A DNA stretch of 64,000 nt from Amia ocellicauda (lineage: Eukaryota; Chordata; Actinopteri; Amiiformes; Amiidae). Made by a program: the position numbers and the translations under genes. Shown one piece after another: positions 24,265-34,661 of this stretch. Location: positions 12,568,219 to 12,632,218 of the forward strand of contig NC_089855.1 of the NCBI RefSeq assembly GCF_036373705.1, given 5' to 3'. Positions within the stretch are counted from its first letter, which is position 1. Each line of letters starts with the position of its first letter. The notes beneath the pieces were generated by a model. That model made no database searches and was not told the DNA's origin. It saw nothing but the letters and a program-made list of their open reading frames with translations.

Positions 24265-24760
24265 CACCATGGATAACACCAGGCCGCACTCGTGGGACTC
24301 CCCGCTGTTCTACAGGGCACTCCGAGCCTTTGTACTCGAAGTAGACCTACACAATGCCTCGCTGGTCTCCTGGGACTACAAGACCATCTGTAGTCAGATG
24401 TGATCTACCAGAGACCAGCAGAAAGAAGATTTTCCTCCCGAAACCTGCAGAAATATCTGGGCTAACGCTACACACGTTTGCCTCATAAATACGCAGAAAG
24501 ATTTCTCCTGGATGGATGTCAGTCGGTGTCTCCCCACTCAAGTGTTCATGTACAGAAGGGGTTTAGGCCTGTTTGACACCTGCCCCTACAAGGGCTGCCT
24601 GGGAAGGGAGACAGAGGCTCATATTTTTAAGGACTGCCCCTCCGCTTGCAGGGTCTGGCTCTTGTTTTGTCCGTTCCTCCACAGGTTTGCCGTACCTGCA
24701 CAGATGACTGCCCAGCAGATCCTATATGGACCGGTCAGAGGACTGACATCTATATCTCTG
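24265..24760 (+). pseudogene. LINE ORF2 C-terminal zinc-finger fragment
   Basis: Plus-strand reading gives SWDSPLFYRALRAFVLEV, then a TGA at 24400-24402 and a frame change, and then a continuous 109-codon stretch (24512-24841). That stretch contains DVSRCLPTQVFMYRRGLG, a CPYKGC...ETEAHIFKDCP Cys/His pattern and CRVW. This resembles the C-terminal zinc-finger-like (zf-RVT) region of Tx1/L1-group non-LTR retrotransposons. The polymerase core is absent, so it is a broken fragment, enclosed by the inverted arms of another element. Confidence 0.6.
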
Positions 24761-25332
24761 AGGTGCTGGTGGCGTGTCGTCTGCATTAGACTGCTTATTC
24801 TCTGTTTTTTTATTGTTTCGTTATGTTTTTTGTTTGTCTAATGCATTTACTGTTTAGTTTTCCAATGCAGCAGATTGGGGCTGTATTTGCATGTTAGCTA
24901 TATATTTATTTTGCAAACTCATTAACATTTAGATTTATATTGAACATTTAGCTTTAGATTTGACATTTACATTTATATTTAACATTTATATATATTTTTT
25001 TAAGTTATATATTTATTTTGTGACTCAGAGATTTAGGATTTAGTTAAATATTTAATTAAAAAAATGAAATATTTATACATGTGGAAAAAACTGCTTAAAT
25101 ATTCTGGAAAAAAAACCACAAAATTAAATCTGTGAAAAATGACATTTGAAAAAAAAAAAAAAAGTGTGCTGTTTTACATTTGGCCCCATATATGTGTGTG
25201 AAATGAAAGACATTTCATCCATGGACAGCAATCTTCAAGTCATATGCCATAAATTTTCTATTGGATTTAGATTGGCACTAGTTCAAGTGATGATGTTTAT
25301 ACAAAATTAAATTAAACAGATTCTAAATGTAA

Positions 25333-25665
25333 TTGATCCACAGGGTGCACAACTCAGATGAGATCACCGTTTACGAAGACGACAATCCTTCAGTAGAGGT
25401 CCAAATGCTATTTGGCATATTGATTTGTATTCGGATTAAGGACTGCATTGATGGATACAGTCAACATGTCATCTGGACGGAAGCTTTTACAGGAAATAAT
25501 GACCGCAAAGTTATTGCCAATTACTTCATTGAAGCAATAACTTACAATGGCGCTGCCCAGAAAGAATGTGTGTGGATTGCGGTACTGAAACTTATCTTGT
25601 TGAACAAATGCAGCAGTTACTAAACAGATTAAGTTGCCATTCATACACAATCCACGCTATTCCTT
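25333..25665 (+). pseudogene. integrase-core (DDE) domain fragment, frameshifted
   Basis: The reading IKDCIDGYSQHVIWTEAF...NNDRKVIANYFIEAITYNG resembles the integrase core of uncharacterised fish and invertebrate proteins related to Ginger-type transposons. It has the first catalytic Asp in CIDGYS. After a frameshift near 25560 a different frame continues with VDCGTETYLVEQMQQLLN, matching the second-Asp region (usually D.GTEN...MQ.FLR). Upstream codons are less conserved, and no third catalytic residue, termini or N-terminal zinc finger is seen. It is non-functional as it stands. Confidence 0.55.
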
Positions 25666-25825
25666 CCTTACAGTCGACATTTTGAGGTTTAAAGTTAAAA
25701 CTGAGTTATATTTTGCCTTTCACATGGCCCCAGGGCTCTTCCATATATATCAAATGCAGTTGCCTATATTTCCAGAAGATGGCAGCTGTGCCCACACAAT
25801 ACGTAACTGTCAGACTAGATACATA

Positions 25826-27048
25826 CACTCACCTAAAGGATTATTAGGAACACCTGTTCAATTTCTCATTAATGCAATTATCTAACCAACCAATCACATG
25901 GCAGTTGCTTCAATGCATTTAGGGGTGTGGTCCTGGTCAAGACAATCTCCTGAACTCCAAACTGAATGTCTGAATGGGAAAGAAAGGTGATTTAAGCAAT
26001 TTTGAGCGTGGCATGGTTGTTGGTGCCAGACGGGCCGGTCTGAGTATTTCACAATCTGCTCAGTTACTGGGATTTTCACGCACAACCATTTCTAGGGTTT
26101 ACAAAGAATGGTGTGAAAAGGGAAAAACGTCCAGTATGCGGCAGTCCTGTGGGGGCGAAAATGCCTTGTTGATGCTAGAGGTCAGAGGAGAATGGGCCGA
26201 CTGATTCAAGCTGATTGAAGAGCAACTTTGACTGAAATAACCACTCGTTACAACCGAGGTATGCAGCAAAGCATTTGTGAAGCCACAACACGTACAACCT
26301 TGAGGCGGATGGGCTACAACAGCAGAAGACCCCACCGGGTACCACTCATCTCCACTACAAATAGGAAAAAGAGGCTACAATTTGCACAAGCTCACCAAAA
26401 TTGGACAGTTGAAGACTGGAAAAATGTTGCCTGGTCTGATGAGTCTCGATTTCTGTTGAGACATTCAGATGGTAGAGTCAGAATTTGGCGTAAACAGAAT
26501 GAGAACATGGATCCATCATGCCTTGTTACCACTGTGCAGGCTGGTGGTGGTGGTGTAATGGTGTGGGGGATGTTTTCTTGGCACACTTTAGGCCCCTTAG
26601 TGCCAATTGGGCATCGTTTAAATGCCACGGCCTACCTGAGCATTGTTTCTGACCATGTCCATCCCTTTATGACCACCATGTACCCATCCTCTGATGGCTA
26701 CTTCCAGCAGGATAATGCACCATGTCACAAAGGTCGAATCATTTCAAATTGGTTTCTTGAACATGACGATGAGTTCACTGTACTAAACTGGCCCCCACAG
26801 TCACCAGATCTCAACCCAATAGAGCATCTTTGGGATGTGGTGGAACGGGAGCTTCGTGCCCTGGATGTGCATCCCACAAATCTCCATCAACTGCAAGATG
26901 CTATCCTATCAATATGGGCCAACATTTCTAAAGAATGCTTTCAGCACCTTGTTGAATCAATGCCACATAGAATTAAGGAAGTTCTGAAGGCGAAAGGGGG
27001 TCAAACACAGTATTAGTATGGTGTTCCTAATAATCCTTTAGGTGAGTG
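25826..27048 (+). mobile_element. Tc1/mariner DD36E element, copy 2, complete
   Basis: Full-length 1223-bp element with perfect 29-bp terminal inverted repeats (25826-25854 and 27020-27048) and TA target duplications at 25824-25825 and 27049-27050. The ends begin CACTCACCTAAAGG. It is about 99% identical to the copy at the window's left edge. Its transposase gene is broken, but the ends are intact, so it could in principle be moved by transposase supplied in trans. Confidence 0.96.
25974..27016 (+). pseudogene. DD36E transposase, frameshifted with internal stop
   Basis: Starts MGKKGDLSNFERGMVVGARR with a helix-turn-helix following. A 2-bp insertion in the G run near 26150-26155 shifts the frame relative to copy 1. 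An in-frame TGA sits at 26216-26218 (AGA in copy 1). The catalytic part then reads cleanly from 26228 to 27016 with Asp, Asp and Glu in WSDESRF, FQQDNAP and NPIEHLW. Without the insertion the gene would be 346 codons. Confidence 0.93.
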
Positions 27049-27050
27049 TA

Positions 27051-30000
27051 CATTTAGGTCAATGTCAATTTATGTCAATAGTAATTGATTTTTCACAAAA
27101 TCAGTGTGACTTCTGTAACAATATTACGTTTTAAATATATAAACACAATGGATTTTATTATTTTGAGCATTACCTTTAGAAGTGCTGGTATTATTCGTTT
27201 GAACAAAATATTTTATATTTGTGCACAAAACATTTGAGTTTTAGAAAATCAGATTTAAACCAACTGTTTGCTTTAAAATGTAATATTTTTGGCAGAATTA
27301 AAATAACCTTAGAAAATGTAGACTCAATGCCATTGATCTGCATTGATCTGAATAATCAAAAACTAACAAAATGTGTGTGTGTGGGGGGAATAATGCAAAA
27401 TATCTGAGGTGTAGCTTGTTTAACTGTTTTTAATCTTAGCATAATTCAGCAGCAAATCAGCCTCAGAGCTTGCTCTCTCTTTCAGATACATCCAGTCATG
27501 GATTGTTTGGAAATCCGGGAAATCCCTTAATTGTTAAATATCAGCAATCCTGCAACATGTTTTAGTAGAAAACCCATACCTTATCAAGCTCATCAAAAAA
27601 GGGAAAATCCAGTTTTTATGTTGGTTCCCTTTCTGATGCCACTCATCTATTTCTAAGAAGCTCAATGTCAGCACATATAGTAAAAAGACATGAAGGGTTT
27701 TTCAGAGTCAGAGTTTGTTTTCCCAATTGGTAAGAAACTCCCATAAGACCTTTGACCAGTAGAGCGAGAATGAACAGACACAAACGACTCTTTATTATAA
27801 AACAAAGGACAAAGCTATGTTATTAAAATAGAAGATAAAACAGGCAGTAAGATACATTGTGTGATGAAAGAGATCAAATTACTTTCGGTAATGATTTTAA
27901 CAGTCAGAATATAACACTTAAGAGGAAGGTTACTCTTAATATTCAGTATTGTTATTCCAACCCTAACTTCAAATGTAAGTATTGGTTAGTTAGTCGCAAA
28001 CATGGGTTCAAGAGAGATGCTCAAGATGCCGCTCACAGGTTATCACTAGTGAACCTTTCCATTTATAATTGTGCACAACTGTTTTTAATATATAATTGAT
28101 ATCAATCCACTATATTATAAACTAATATTGAATTTGATCTCAAATAGCGAATGACAGTATGGTTATACACATCCATATCTATTTATGCCAAGTCATATAT
28201 GTATAACAAACCTTCAAATGTTCAATAGAACTAGATTATGCAAAACACGTTAAGTAAAATGCTACTGTGTATCAGCAACACTTAAAGTCATTTAAATTGC
28301 AGTATTTCTTGAGTTTATAAATATCACATATTGATTGTCCAGATACTTATCAGAATTCCTCATCGGCTGGCCACCCTATCCAGGAGTTTATAAGAATGCA
28401 GGTTGGGAAGAACAGTACATCTGTTTAATTGTATTCATTTGGTTTAAGTACTGGTACGCCTTACTTGTCAGACCTGTGGAGTTTATTTACTTTAAAAGCT
28501 CTTCATTACCAGCACACACAAATATATATTTTTTTAAATTTAGTCTATCAAAGTTCATGGTTGCAGATCATTTTGCAAAGTGTTGTGAAATCTGAAAGAT
28601 TTAACGCATACGCCCAAACAACAACAAAAAAAATATAATAAAAATAAACATGCTGAGTAAGGTTGCGTTGTCTTCTACTTTTGTAATGCTTAATTCACAG
28701 ATACCATTGCATGAATTCCATATTAAAGATAATATTGAATATTTCAAACCATTCTGTGGTATTTGGATTTTTCTAGGATTAATTCTGTAGTACTTGTAGT
28801 ATTACTTATGGCTTAAATGTTAATGCTTAAGTAAATACTAAAAGTGCTATTGTATGATTGTAACACCTTTTTTCATCATTCATTGTTCTGATGTACTTCT
28901 TTCTGCTAGGGGAACGGGTACATGCATAGTTGCATAACCAAAACTGTTCAAATGCGATTGCTTTATACCTAGATGTAGATGTGCCAGCAGAATATTGAGA
29001 GCTTTCTGATTGAAATCAAATCAGAATATAGTTTATTTTGGGGGATTATAAATATGTAATTAACTACTACATCCTGTTCACTGACCTACATTATTGTCTA
29101 CGAATGCCGGTGCTGTTAATGTAGCAGAGGTGGATAACATTTGAATTTGGACAGCTTTAGTCATTCCATACAAGAGAGAAAAAGAAAATAGGTCCCTACT
29201 GAATTAAATAAATTAGATTTACAGCAAATAACAAAAGATCCAGAACAAACAACAGCTGCTGTGGACAGCAGTAGGTTATACCCCCAACAGAGAAGGAGTA
29301 TGTTGGCAGTGATAAGGAAGAACAAGAGGGAAGAAATGAATCCAAAATGTTTACATCATAGAAAGAAAGAAAATAAATGTTCTGTGCCTTGACATCGAAA
29401 ACATTATAAGCCTTCAAAAAATGTAATATAGGCCTATGATGGCAAAACTTAAAATTAATTTACATTGCACTTCTCCCAGGAATAATGTCATTAATCTTAC
29501 ATGCAATATTAAACATACTCATGTGCTTTATTATATTGCAGTAATTAGCAGGTGGTAAAACAGTACTGCAGCAGTGTAGAAAGCTATGAATTTCCAGAAA
29601 GGGGGTAATGAAAGTAGTTTATGGGCACTTTACAGTTCATGTGCAAATGCCTCCCTCAGGTTAAGCGGAGAACGCAAGCTGTTTCACGTTTGTATTTTAG
29701 TTGCAAACCGCAAGATCATCGTTCAAAAGAGACAAAAAGATCAGTTACCTGATCACTTTGCAATTCTCTGCTGCCACCATGTGGACATATTCGTCATAAT
29801 CTCCTTTTATCCTTGGAGTAAAATCACAAATCAACGATCCATATGGTTTCTAATTGATTCAACAGTTCATATTCTCAGCCAGTACAATTCCAATTGAAGA
29901 TTGTATTCCTTAATGAAACAAAAAACAGCATACATAAAAACATAGACAACTGTTCTTGTGAACGGATCTTTAATACTATCCTAGTGTATGATGTTTCATT

Positions 30001-32429
30001 CAGCTTTAAAATCACATTTGTCAGTGTGATGAACTGAGCCCTTGTTCATCACAGCCGCCATTTTGGCTCTGAATGCCTCCTCCATTTTGGTGCATGTTGA
30101 CATCTTGGACAATAAATATCCCACCTCCTATTTTTGCCTCTTCGTCTCTGTTCGGACACTTATTTCATCTACTCCTGACTTCTCGTCCCAACTATCGAAG
30201 TCATTGCGAATCGGTGACCTCACAGCCAGGCAATTCTAATTCACTCCTGAATTGGCCTACACATATTTTTACACAAATGTACAAACTGTTTTCTTTCATG
30301 GACAAAATTATTATATTTAGTTTTTGTTAATCCTTCTTTTGCTACCTTTAAAAGTAGATACATAACTTCGAAGAGATTCCTTGAAATAAAACACTAAAAT
30401 AAAGGGACTGTAAACAAGTAATTGGAAAATGAATAAATGCACATAGTAAAGCCTAAACAGATTTTGAAAACCTTCGAAAGTCAGAAAGTACACAAGGAGC
30501 CCAGAATGCAGTTACATGGATACAATGGAAAAGAAATAGAGAATTCAGCACAATAAAGCAGATTTTGTTTTCCCGACCCATTGAGTAGATTGTTACAATT
30601 TATTGTTGATTTCTTTTGATGCCTTCAAAACCAACGTTTTGGGAACTAGCATTTCAATAGATATCCTTTTCAAAGTGCCTCTCGTTTTCATTGATTAATA
30701 CATAACCACCTATAATCGATTCCTTTTGGAAGTGGGTACCATTAAATACCATTACTGAGTGGCAATTGCCCCCTTTAATCGATTTTCAGTCCTTTGTCCT
30801 TTGGTTTTGTTGCTTCATTGTTTATTTAAAATTGCTTCAAAGTTGGTTATTATGGGCAGTGGGCACATTTCATACCATGATTGTGGAGACTATTTGCAGA
30901 TTCAGTCAATTCAGTGATTATGTACTGCTACCAAAATGTAATTCCTCTTCTTCTTAATAATCATCGGAAAAAGGACTCTTTTGAACATTAGCATAATTTG
31001 AATTGTGTTTCATTTGTCTGTTCTTTTGAATGTCTTCATAAAGGAGTAATAATGATTATGAAGAAATTCTATAGATGTCTGAGGGACTATTAGAATATTA
31101 AAATATAACAATTATGCAGAATTTCCCTTAGTGGAATTAGTTAAAAAAAAGAATAAGCAAAGGCTCACCTCAGCATTTATGCACCTTGTCAATATTTACA
31201 CACATGGCTTGATGACAAATGTGAAGAGTTTACAAATGAGTTCATAAGGGCTGAGATTGTAACCTCCACACACATTAATTTAAATGTAGTTCTTGGCTTT
31301 TGGTCCATCGTTTATCAACAGGATGTCACTGTGGAGGCTGTAAAATGGCTCTTTAGTGCATCACACAGACTGTGGTGAAAACACACGATGGTAGGGCATT
31401 GGTGTTCCTTATGTTGAAAATTGAAAGTAAAGAAAGTGTCTTAAAATGTCATACAATGCATTACTGTAACACATAGTGTACATTTTTATCTAATATACCT
31501 ATACATAACACACATTTCATGATTAATTATTTTCAATACAAATGTGCAGGCTACCAACAGTGAACAATCCAGGTTTTTGCACTTCAAATAGAGTTTAAAA
31601 GCTGTGCTATAGAAGAACTGCTGCCATTAAAAACCTGCTCATGGCAGTGGGAACAAAAACATGAAATACTACCTGAAAGGTTTTTAAAATTGGATCAGAT
31701 CTGGTACAGACCCCTGATCAAGGTCAAGTTTACCAACATAAAATTAAAGCTAAAATGTTGCAACGGCAATATTTTAACATCTTTCCAATGTTTTGATATA
31801 TATACTTTCAGATCCATGACACATACAATGCTACTCAGTGCTAGTTTAGACAGCAAATTGTAGCATCGGTAAGGGTTACCCCCTGTGATATTCATTGTTA
31901 TGTTGCCCTTGAGCTTTTCATATGATTTCACATGAAACTATAAAATAGGTATTAAGACAACAACTTGGGAGACAGACTATGTATACAAAGGTATTTTTTT
32001 AGCCTAAGATGTGAGCTCTTAGGGCAAGCACTGATGTGCATCCATGTAAGATGCAAGCTCTTTTCAAGCCATTAACATACAAGTATTGAAGTCAGCAAAA
32101 GCAATGTGCTGACTTGACATAAGCGCTTAGAGCAATTTAGTGAAGAAATAAAATATTGCTAAAGGCTGTTTACAGGGGGCATAAGACAAAAGAGCAACAC
32201 TAGAAGATGCTGTGTCCTGAATATGGAAATCCAGGACAATTCTCCAGGGACTCTTGAGTAAATACATTTGTATGAAACAGTGGGGAGCTGAACCATTACA
32301 GATTGGGGGGTTAAGTGACCAAAGTTAAACCACTGCTGGAACACTTATGACAATTAGATTAATGCCAAACCATTTTCAAAAAGTTGAAAATCTGGTAGAA
32401 GCAACTTAAGTGTCATCATCATGTTTATA
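27051..32429. other. long intergenic stretch, no gene seen
   Basis: AT-rich DNA with only short unrecognised open frames (e.g. 29586-29897, 30042-30330). It contains a possible LTR-like patch at 30025-30240. No exons, RNA genes or named repeats could be supported in the rest. Distal regulatory DNA of MYO16 or TNFSF13B could lie here. Confidence 0.4.
30025..30240 (+). repeat. possible LTR-like or dispersed repeat fragment
   Basis: A GC-richer patch starting with a 10-bp perfect stem (TGTGATGAAC / GTTCATCACA, 30025-30034 and 30044-30053). It continues with CATTTTGG twice, an AATAAA, and a C/T-rich stretch ending near CCTCACA. The TG start, poly(A)-like signal and CA end recall a solo LTR, but no partner, target duplication or polypurine tract was found. 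Confidence 0.25.
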
Positions 32430-33757
32430 CAGCTCTGGAAAAAAATAAGAGACCACTGCAGATCAGTTTCTCTGGTTTACTATTTACAGGTGTGTGTTTG
32501 GGTAAAATGAAGTGTGTCTTTCACATTGATGTTGGATGACTTTATGCCACTCCTGGCGCACAAATTCAAGCATCTCGGCTTTGTTTGATGGCTTGTGATC
32601 ATCCATCTTCCTCTTGATCATATTCCAGAGGTTTTCAATGGGGTTCAGGTCTGGAGATTGGGCTGGCCATGACAGGGTCTTGATCTGGTGGTCCTCCATC
32701 CACACCTTGATTGACCTGGCTGTGTGGCATGGAGCATTGTCCTGCTGGAAAAACCAATCCTCAGAGTTGGGGAACATTGTCAGAGCAGAAGGAAGCAAGT
32801 TTCCTTCCAGGAAAACCTTGTACGTGGCTTTTTTCATGCGTTCTTCACAAAGACACATATGCCCGATTTCAGCCTTGCTGAAGCACCCCCAGATCATCTC
32901 CGATCCTCCACCAAATGTCACAGTGGGTGCGAGACACTGTGGCTTGTAGGCCTCTTCAGGTCTCCGTCTAACCATTAGACGACCAGGTGTTGGGCAAAGC
33001 TGAACATTTTACTTATCAGAGAAGATGACCTTACATCCTCCAGTCCTCTACGGTCCAATCCTTATGGTCTATTGCAAATCTCAGCCAGGCTCTTCTTTGC
33101 TTCTCATTGATGAAGGGCTTTTTTCTAGCTTAGCTCAACTTCAGCTCTGCCCCTAGGAGTCTGTTTCGAACCGCCCTTGCCGTGCACTTCACCCCAGCTG
33201 CTGTTTGCCATTTTTTTGGTAGGTAACTTGATGTCATCCTTCGGTTGTTGAGTGACATTCGAATGAGTTGGCGGTCATCCCTGTCAGTGGAGAGTAATTT
33301 TTACCCTTTGCCGGTCTGTAGCTTCGTTGTCCCCAATGTCTGCTGCTTGACCTTGTTTTTATGAACCGCCGTCTTTGAACTTGGATGGAAGCAACCCGAC
33401 GCTCACTGTATCCCTCTGCCAGTAAAGCCAGAATTGAACCCTTCCTTTCCTCACTCAAAACTTTCCTTTTCAACTCTTTTGGCATGGTCAATAGTTATTT
33501 TTTTATTCCAATTACTTTTGAGGTACTACTAGCACTGTTTTTGCCATCCAGCTGGTCCTATTGCAAGAGGATAGTGATGACCACAGCACTGTTTTTTATA
33601 CTTTTCCTATTTATACTTTTGGTTCAGGTGATCACCTAATCAGTACCTCAGTCAGTAGAATGAGGTGTGCCTGTGTTGGAATTCAACAGACTCAGGAATG
33701 GAGTGGCTGCCATACATGTAGAAATGCTGATTTAAGAAAAACATTCAGTGGTCTCTT
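32430..33757 (-). mobile_element. Tc1-like DD34E element, degenerate, truncated end
   Basis: The left end (plus-strand view) CAGCTCTGGAAAAAAATAAG starts at 32430 after a TA (32428-32429). The opposite end keeps only the inner repeat CAGTGGTCTCTT (33746-33757), then diverges, so about 17 terminal bases are missing. The transposase is on the minus strand and broken. This family is unrelated to the DD36E copies and has the Tc1-type 34-residue spacing. Confidence 0.88.
32484..33491 (-). pseudogene. Tc1-like DD34E transposase, broken
   Basis: The C-terminal half is open (32484-32975) and includes MIWGCFS, FFQQDNAPCHTARS (second Asp) and, 34 residues on, the Glu of SPDLNPIENLW. The N-terminal helix-turn-helix half lies in another frame at about 33234-33491 (KELKRKVLSEERKGSILALLAEGYS). 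The first catalytic Asp region between them is interrupted by stops and frameshifts. Not functional. Confidence 0.88.
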
Positions 33758-33857
33758 GTTACAGGAATGTCAGTTTTTTTGAAGTAGGCCAGACTAGACA
33801 AAAGGCCAGCTTAAATACAACTGTAGACCCAAATGCTAATAGCGATCTGCATATTGT

Positions 33858-33984
33858 ACCTGTATGTTATAGCCGTTACATTTATGAGAAGAAGAAAAAT
33901 AATTTTACAAAAAATGAAACTGCCACTGAGTTCAGGTTTCTAGTTTTCTAATAGCAGGTGGCTGGGTTTTGATTTAATCTCAGC
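33858..33984 (+). repeat. dispersed repeat, copy A
   Basis: Diverged direct-orientation match to 43953-44074. Shared blocks include TTTATGAG.AGAAGAAA, AAACTGCCAC, TAGCAGGTGG and GGTTTAATCT-like stretches in the same order. The family is unknown. Confidence 0.6.
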
Positions 33985-34602
33985 CTAAATCAACTGAAGA
34001 ATGATAGTTGTCCCACTGCTGATTGGGTAGATGAAGACTGTAGCCTCAGATTGAAGTGAAAAGTATATGTAAATGTGGAGATGTAAAGCTTTCTGTACTG
34101 TGTAAAACCCCATTTTCCCATCAGTAAATGCCACATATTAAACACCCCCTCTCAAACTCTCACCAGCGCTTCCCAGAACAGAACCTTTTAGCTGAAAACT
34201 TCATTCCAAAGTATTTCCTGAATAAACAAATGACAATTGACAATCTGCACAAAAAAGAGTGATAAATACCCAACAAGTAAGGTTGATGAACTAGGTTTAC
34301 AAATATTTGCAGAAAACAAGTAATGTCATACTAAATCAGCAAGTAAGTGAAAAGGGAAAATTCTCTTGGTGATGGGGATCTTAGGTCACTAGATCTATAA
34401 TGTCCAATCCAAAAAGAAAATGAGACAGTCAGATACCTTGGATGCCTGTATTGTCACTTGGGTTCACAGACTGGAAATCAATACACACCAACAACACTCT
34501 AATCTTCTTCTGTGGGCACTCAAAGAGTCTTAAAAGACAATATTATTCTGGCCAACAAAAACAGTTGCAAGAACTGATGACTGCTCATGGAGTCGTTAAA
34601 AA

Positions 34603-34661
<59 letters not shown>

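Larger units (their letters stand above)
23355..25187. mobile_element. 1.8 kb element with long inverted arms
   Basis: Tips GGGGC...CCAAATGTATAACAGCACAC (left) and GTGTGCTGTTTTACATTTGG...CCCC (right) are inverted copies. The arms cover 23355-23737 and 24877-25187 and are AT-rich, with several exact blocks. One is 23 bp (23571-23593 with 25012-25034); another of over 30 bp is at the inner border (ending 23737, starting 24877). ATAT flanks both sides (23351-23354, 25188-25191) and may be a 4-bp target duplication. Between the arms lies 1.1 kb of GC-richer sequence carrying a LINE-derived fragment. No transposase is visible, so it would be non-autonomous. The superfamily is not assigned. Confidence 0.75.

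Noticed and set aside
32614-32978. Plus-strand frames over the Tc1-like element at 32.5-33.0 kb
   Set aside because: Antisense of the broken transposase.
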